A DNA stretch of 64,000 bases from Monomorium pharaonis (Eukaryota; Arthropoda; Insecta; Hymenoptera; Formicidae): NCBI RefSeq assembly GCF_013373865.1, contig NC_050471.1, positions 22,957,464-23,021,463 of the forward strand, given 5' to 3'. The translations under genes were made by a program, and so were the position numbers. This document shows positions 60,429 through 64,000 of this stretch, piece by piece. The notes under the pieces are model-generated. The model ran no database searches. It was given only the letters and a program-made list of their open reading frames with translations, and was not told the origin of the DNA. The stretch's first letter is position 1, and each line of letters starts with the position of its first letter.

Positions 60429-61148
60429 GTATATATGACTACTTTATGTATTAATGTATACAAAAGTTTTATCAATATTATAACAATTTTCCCGCTTTCT
60501 AAAATATTGAGTTATTTTACATTTTAAAAAATAATCGCGAATCCAATTTTGTGAAGTTCCAATTTTATGTAACACGAGAATTCTGAAACGTTAATGTAAT
60601 TTTTTATTAATATTTATTAATTCATATATGTACAATTATAAAATTATGGTAATAAAAATAATAAATGACTGATGGATATAAAAACGTTATTAATCCTTAA
60701 GATGTGAAAGATATTAAGATGAGAAAGATATTTTATTGTTTTTGTCATGGGTATTTTGTGACTGTGGCCATTTATTTATTTAAAGTGATTTAAAAAATAT
60801 TTAAGACATACTTTTAAGTTTTTAAAACAAATAATGTACTTTATTTGAGAAAAAAATAAATAATATAATTTAATTATTAAAAATTAAGCACAAATTGGAC
60901 AAAAGGATTATTTGGTCTAAAAGATGGTTAAAAAAAAAATTTTTTATAATAAATGCATATAACAAAATAATTCTAAGATTTTTTAGTTTACTCTAATAAA
61001 CTACTTATAGATATAAAGATTTGAAAAAATACAGAAATTTTAATTTTTAAGAAATTATAACACATGAAAATGAGTGATTTTCAAGGGATATATTAGGTAC
61101 TTGAATAATTAAGTTACCGCTGTCTTTTGGTTAAAATTTAAGACTTTA
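60429..61148. other. AT-rich intron sequence
   Basis: Nothing coding or repetitive recognised. Confidence 0.4.
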
Positions 61149-61515
61149 TTAAAATAGAAAAATAAATAATGCCTCATTCAAAGTATTTGCCGTTTTTAAG
61201 TATTTCTTAAGCATTTGATGTAGATTTTCATTTAATAATGCTTTTAACTTTTCATCTTCGAACTTTTTTGGTGCATCAGAGCGTTCTTTGTGTTTCATAA
61301 TTGTCTTCTCGAAACCGTTGAAACTATTCTGTACAATTTCTTTCGGACGGGGCATTGTCACTATAAGTTTTCATGAGCAAACAATAACTCTCAGCTACAC
61401 TTTTCTTTAAAATGAAATGATGGAGACCTCTTGCAAATGCTGTTTTTTCGATACAAAATTCGACATTTTCAATGCAATAGAAAATGTTGTTATTGACACT
61501 GCACTCAAATGGCAT
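61149..61515 (-). pseudogene. Mariner transposase relic, N-terminal region
   Basis: Two overlapping minus-strand frames. The first reads ENVEFCIEKTAFARGLHHFI, KKSVAESYCLLMKTYSDNAP and SERNCTE; after a frameshift the second reads KHKERSDAPKKFEDEKLKALL. These correspond to the helix-turn-helix N-terminal domain of mellifera-type mariner transposases. The catalytic domain is missing. Confidence 0.85.
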
Positions 61516-61635
61516 ATACTGAATAATCGTAAAGCTTACACTTTACAGTACTTATATATTGTACATTATAAACGTTACCATCTTAAAATACATGCACACA
61601 GTAGTACTATTAGTAAGCGGCGGAAACTAATTCAA

Positions 61636-62153
61636 GTAAGGTAGCTGTCCCAATTATAAGTCATTTAAGGTTATTAACAATGATTTTTATATATAAAAAA
61701 GAAAATAATATAAAAAGTCGAATATACATTTTACATGATAAATCTCGGAATTTTAAGCTATCATATTGAATTAAAATAAATTACTTTTTGTGAGATATAT
61801 AATAATTATTTTAGTTTTAATAAACATGTACTCATGGCCTAGTTGTAAGTCACTCATAACCTCTTTGTCCAAACTTAAGTCTCAGTAATAAGCAAGTCAT
61901 TTTTTTAACCTATCGTAAAAAAACAAAATTATATATTTTTTTATTGCTTAACATTACATATAAATTCAATACAAAATCGTATACCTCTTATTTTGCAGAG
62001 AAATACTACTTAATTTACTTATAAAATATGCACACTTTCTTATTGTTTTTTATTTTTTAAATATGTTTAATAATTGTTTAATAAAATAAATTAAACAGCA
62101 AAAATTACTCATTATTGGGACGTAACTTACAATTTAGACAGCTATCTTACTTA
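61636..62153. mobile_element. Inverted-terminal element, about 515 bp
   Basis: Left AGGTAGCTGTCCCAATTATA and right ACAATTTAGACAGCTATCTTACTT pair. The interior is AT-rich and non-coding. Confidence 0.65.
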
Positions 62154-62265
62154 ATAAATAGAAAAAGTCGAATATTGCAAAAATAAGCATTTTTATATTT
62201 TATTATAAAAATGAATTTTTCATTCACAAGAGATATAATATTGTCTTGCTCATACGTAATACGAT

Positions 62266-62671
62266 TGTTGTGAGCGTTTTGTTCCGGACGGGAGTTCTTC
62301 CCGAAAGAGATCTGAGATTTGCCTGCCTTAAGGATTAGGACCCGAAGGGGAGAGGATTCGGCTCGTAGGTTGATTGAAAAGACGGCCTCTTGCTTATTCT
62401 GCTTTCGGTCTTTATTCTTGTCTCTGGTTTACAATCAGCTGTGCTGCGCGTACGGTGTTAGGTGACACTCGCGATAAGCGTGACGTAAATTGACGTGCTC
62501 ACATCAAGCGCGTGTTGTTACTCTCCGCTCGGCGTGGTCGTGCTTATAGTCGGCAGTTTCGTAGCGCAATTTTGAGGCCAGTGACTTTGCGTCGGTGGCT
62601 TCCGCGAGGCTAAGCGTTTTGACATTGGACGAATTCCTGTGTGTCTTTCGAAAGAGGTGCTTCTCACAACA
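62266..62671. mobile_element. Possible solo LTR
   Basis: A 406-bp block, clearly richer in GC than its surroundings, begins TGTTGTGAGCG and ends CTTCTCACAACA. It has the TG...CA ends and short inverted termini of an LTR. I see no matching target duplication (ACGAT before, TCTTT after) and no internal retroelement sequence, so a non-LTR origin or a rearranged copy is possible. Confidence 0.45.
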
Positions 62672-63023
62672 TCTTTCAAAAGATGATGCGTTTTGCTATA
62701 CTAATTTATTGATTGTAGTTTGGCTTACGACTGATTAAACATTTTAATTTTATTCTTCAAATTCTTTTTTTTCAAATGTGTAATTTTCTTTTGAAAAATA
62801 TAATTTTAAAAAATGTTTTGATATTAATTTAAAATGAAACTAGAATAATACAATAATTTTTACCTAATTTTTACTGTTTACAAAAAGATAAGTTGAATGC
62901 AAACGTGAGTTACTTTTTTATATCTGATTCAAGATTAAATTTGGTGCTGTTTACAAAGAAATTGATTAAATTTTTTAAGGAAAAAGTAAGGAGTGATGGA
63001 CTTTTTAACATTTTAAAAAATTG

Positions 63024-63420
63024 TGGGGGGGGGCCGTTTGCCTATAATCCCGATTGCTTACACCTTTGTTTGCACACAAATTATGTAAAGCTGCTCGATT
63101 GCCTACATTCATGTTTGCCTACAATCCCGATTGCCTACAGCTTTGTTTGCACACACGAAAATAATTAAGGTACAAGAAGGAGTAGGATTTCACACATGAC
63201 ATTATTGCGCACATATACATTGCACACACGATAATATTGCGCGCAGACACATTGCATACATGACGCTATTGCACACATGCACATTGGCCGCATGACACTA
63301 TTGCGCACATGCACATTGCATACATGATAATATTGCGCTGATTCACATTGCACACATGACACTATTGCACACATACACATTGCACACATGACATTATTGC
63401 ACACATAAGATGAAGAAATA
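63024..63420. repeat. Minisatellites
   Basis: 63030-63155 repeats GATTGCCTACA and TTTGTTTGCACACA modules. 63185-63410 is an imperfect array of about 36 bp per unit containing TTGCACACATGACACTATTG. The open frames over it are repeat artefacts. Confidence 0.9.
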
Positions 63421-64000
63421 ATACACTGGCGCGACAAAAAAAATCAGACAAAAATTTTTACCGAATTTTTAGGCAATCTTCAAAGTAATGCAACTTTGCA
63501 AAAAATCATCCAAATTACATGTACTTTTTTTTTAATTAAAGGACAAAGACTCTACTTTGAGAATTTTAAGTGTAAATTTTTTGTATCGCATAAAAATCAG
63601 ACATGTTTTTTTTAATTGAAAAAAGTAAAAGTTTGTTATCATTTTTTACAAATTTCTTGTTAAAATTTTGCTAATATTAATCCAGATTTTTAAAGTTCAT
63701 TCTTTTCTAAGCAATTAAAAAAACAGAGTTTGAAATTTGCACTGCATTTTAGGGTATTTTAGCAAATACGGTATTTTTTGAATATCATGAATTTTGAGTA
63801 TCAATATGATATTGCACATTGATTTTATTTGTGCTTAACTCAATCATATTGCCGTCATCAGAGTGACCCGATGTGCACCACGTGGAGGTTGACGGTCGGA
63901 TTTTACACATCATATGGCCCTGAAAAGGGTCGATTTTTTAAATAAAATATAAATTTTTATTTTTTATATATGAGTATGTGTATATTTAAGTGTTATCTGA
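63421..64000. other. Edge of a Tc1/mariner-like repeat, running off the window
   Basis: ACTGGCGCGACAAAAAAAAT at 63425 resembles Tc1-like terminal repeats as I know them. 63848-63915 carries the GTGCACCACGTGGAGG repeat. No coding sequence is recognised. Confidence 0.35.

Noticed and set aside
61417..61644. Plus-strand 75-codon frame
   Set aside because: It is the antisense of the mariner relic (61149-61515) and its flank. No splice or family support.

Overview
The window is AT-rich eukaryotic nuclear DNA from an insect, most probably an ant or another hymenopteran. The evidence is GT-AG intron-exon genes, an insect six-cysteine odorant-binding protein, an RNase H-bearing I/R1-type LINE, mariner, hAT and Harbinger relics, and very dense palindromic MITEs and microsatellites. 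The species call is inference. There is no sign of prokaryotic gene organisation. All gene models below are mine, built by matching splice sites and reading phase by eye.

Layout. (1) 1-2650, + strand: the 3' part of an odorant-binding protein gene, 5 exons including a 36-nt micro-exon, with its signal-peptide exon outside the window. (2) 3660-6712, - strand: a complete 5-exon IST1 gene (ESCRT-III-like), with a MITE nested inside another MITE in its first intron. (3) 7130-13135, - strand: an apparently full-length LINE with two overlapping long ORFs, a poly(A) tail, a polyadenylation signal and a 14-bp target-site duplication. (4) 13.45-15.3 kb: a pile of abutting palindromic MITEs. (5) 17917-30753, + strand: SNAPC1 (small subunit of the snRNA promoter-binding complex SNAPc), 4 exons. 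Its introns hold foldback elements, a hAT relic, a 1.9-kb minisatellite of 10-bp units with a 517-bp higher-order period, and large microsatellites. (6) 31.3-37.1 kb: degenerate pieces of a LINE related to the intact one, in opposite orientations, plus several foldbacks. (7) 37410-45894, - strand: seven phase-consistent exons of a gene I cannot name, at least about 436 codons long. (8) 40.1-53.8 kb: AT-rich foldback elements (one holding 5S rRNA-like sequence), a tRNA-like SINE head, a 0.41-kb tandem duplication, a Harbinger transposase relic and a 1.3-kb inverted repeat. (9) 57909 onward, + strand: the first two coding exons of a predicted secreted protein whose remaining exons I could not find. 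Its intron holds a mariner relic, another foldback and a possible solo LTR. (10) 63.0-64.0 kb: minisatellite and the edge of a Tc1-like repeat.

The host genes appear functionally unrelated: IST1 acts in membrane remodelling, SNAPC1 in snRNA transcription and the OBP in ligand transport. Most of the unusual content is transposon-derived, and most elements sit in introns or between genes. The main candidates for something new are the repeat-expanded OBP, the unnamed seven-exon gene, the 5S-containing foldback, the minisatellite bracketed by GC hairpins, and the TTAA-flanked MITE family.
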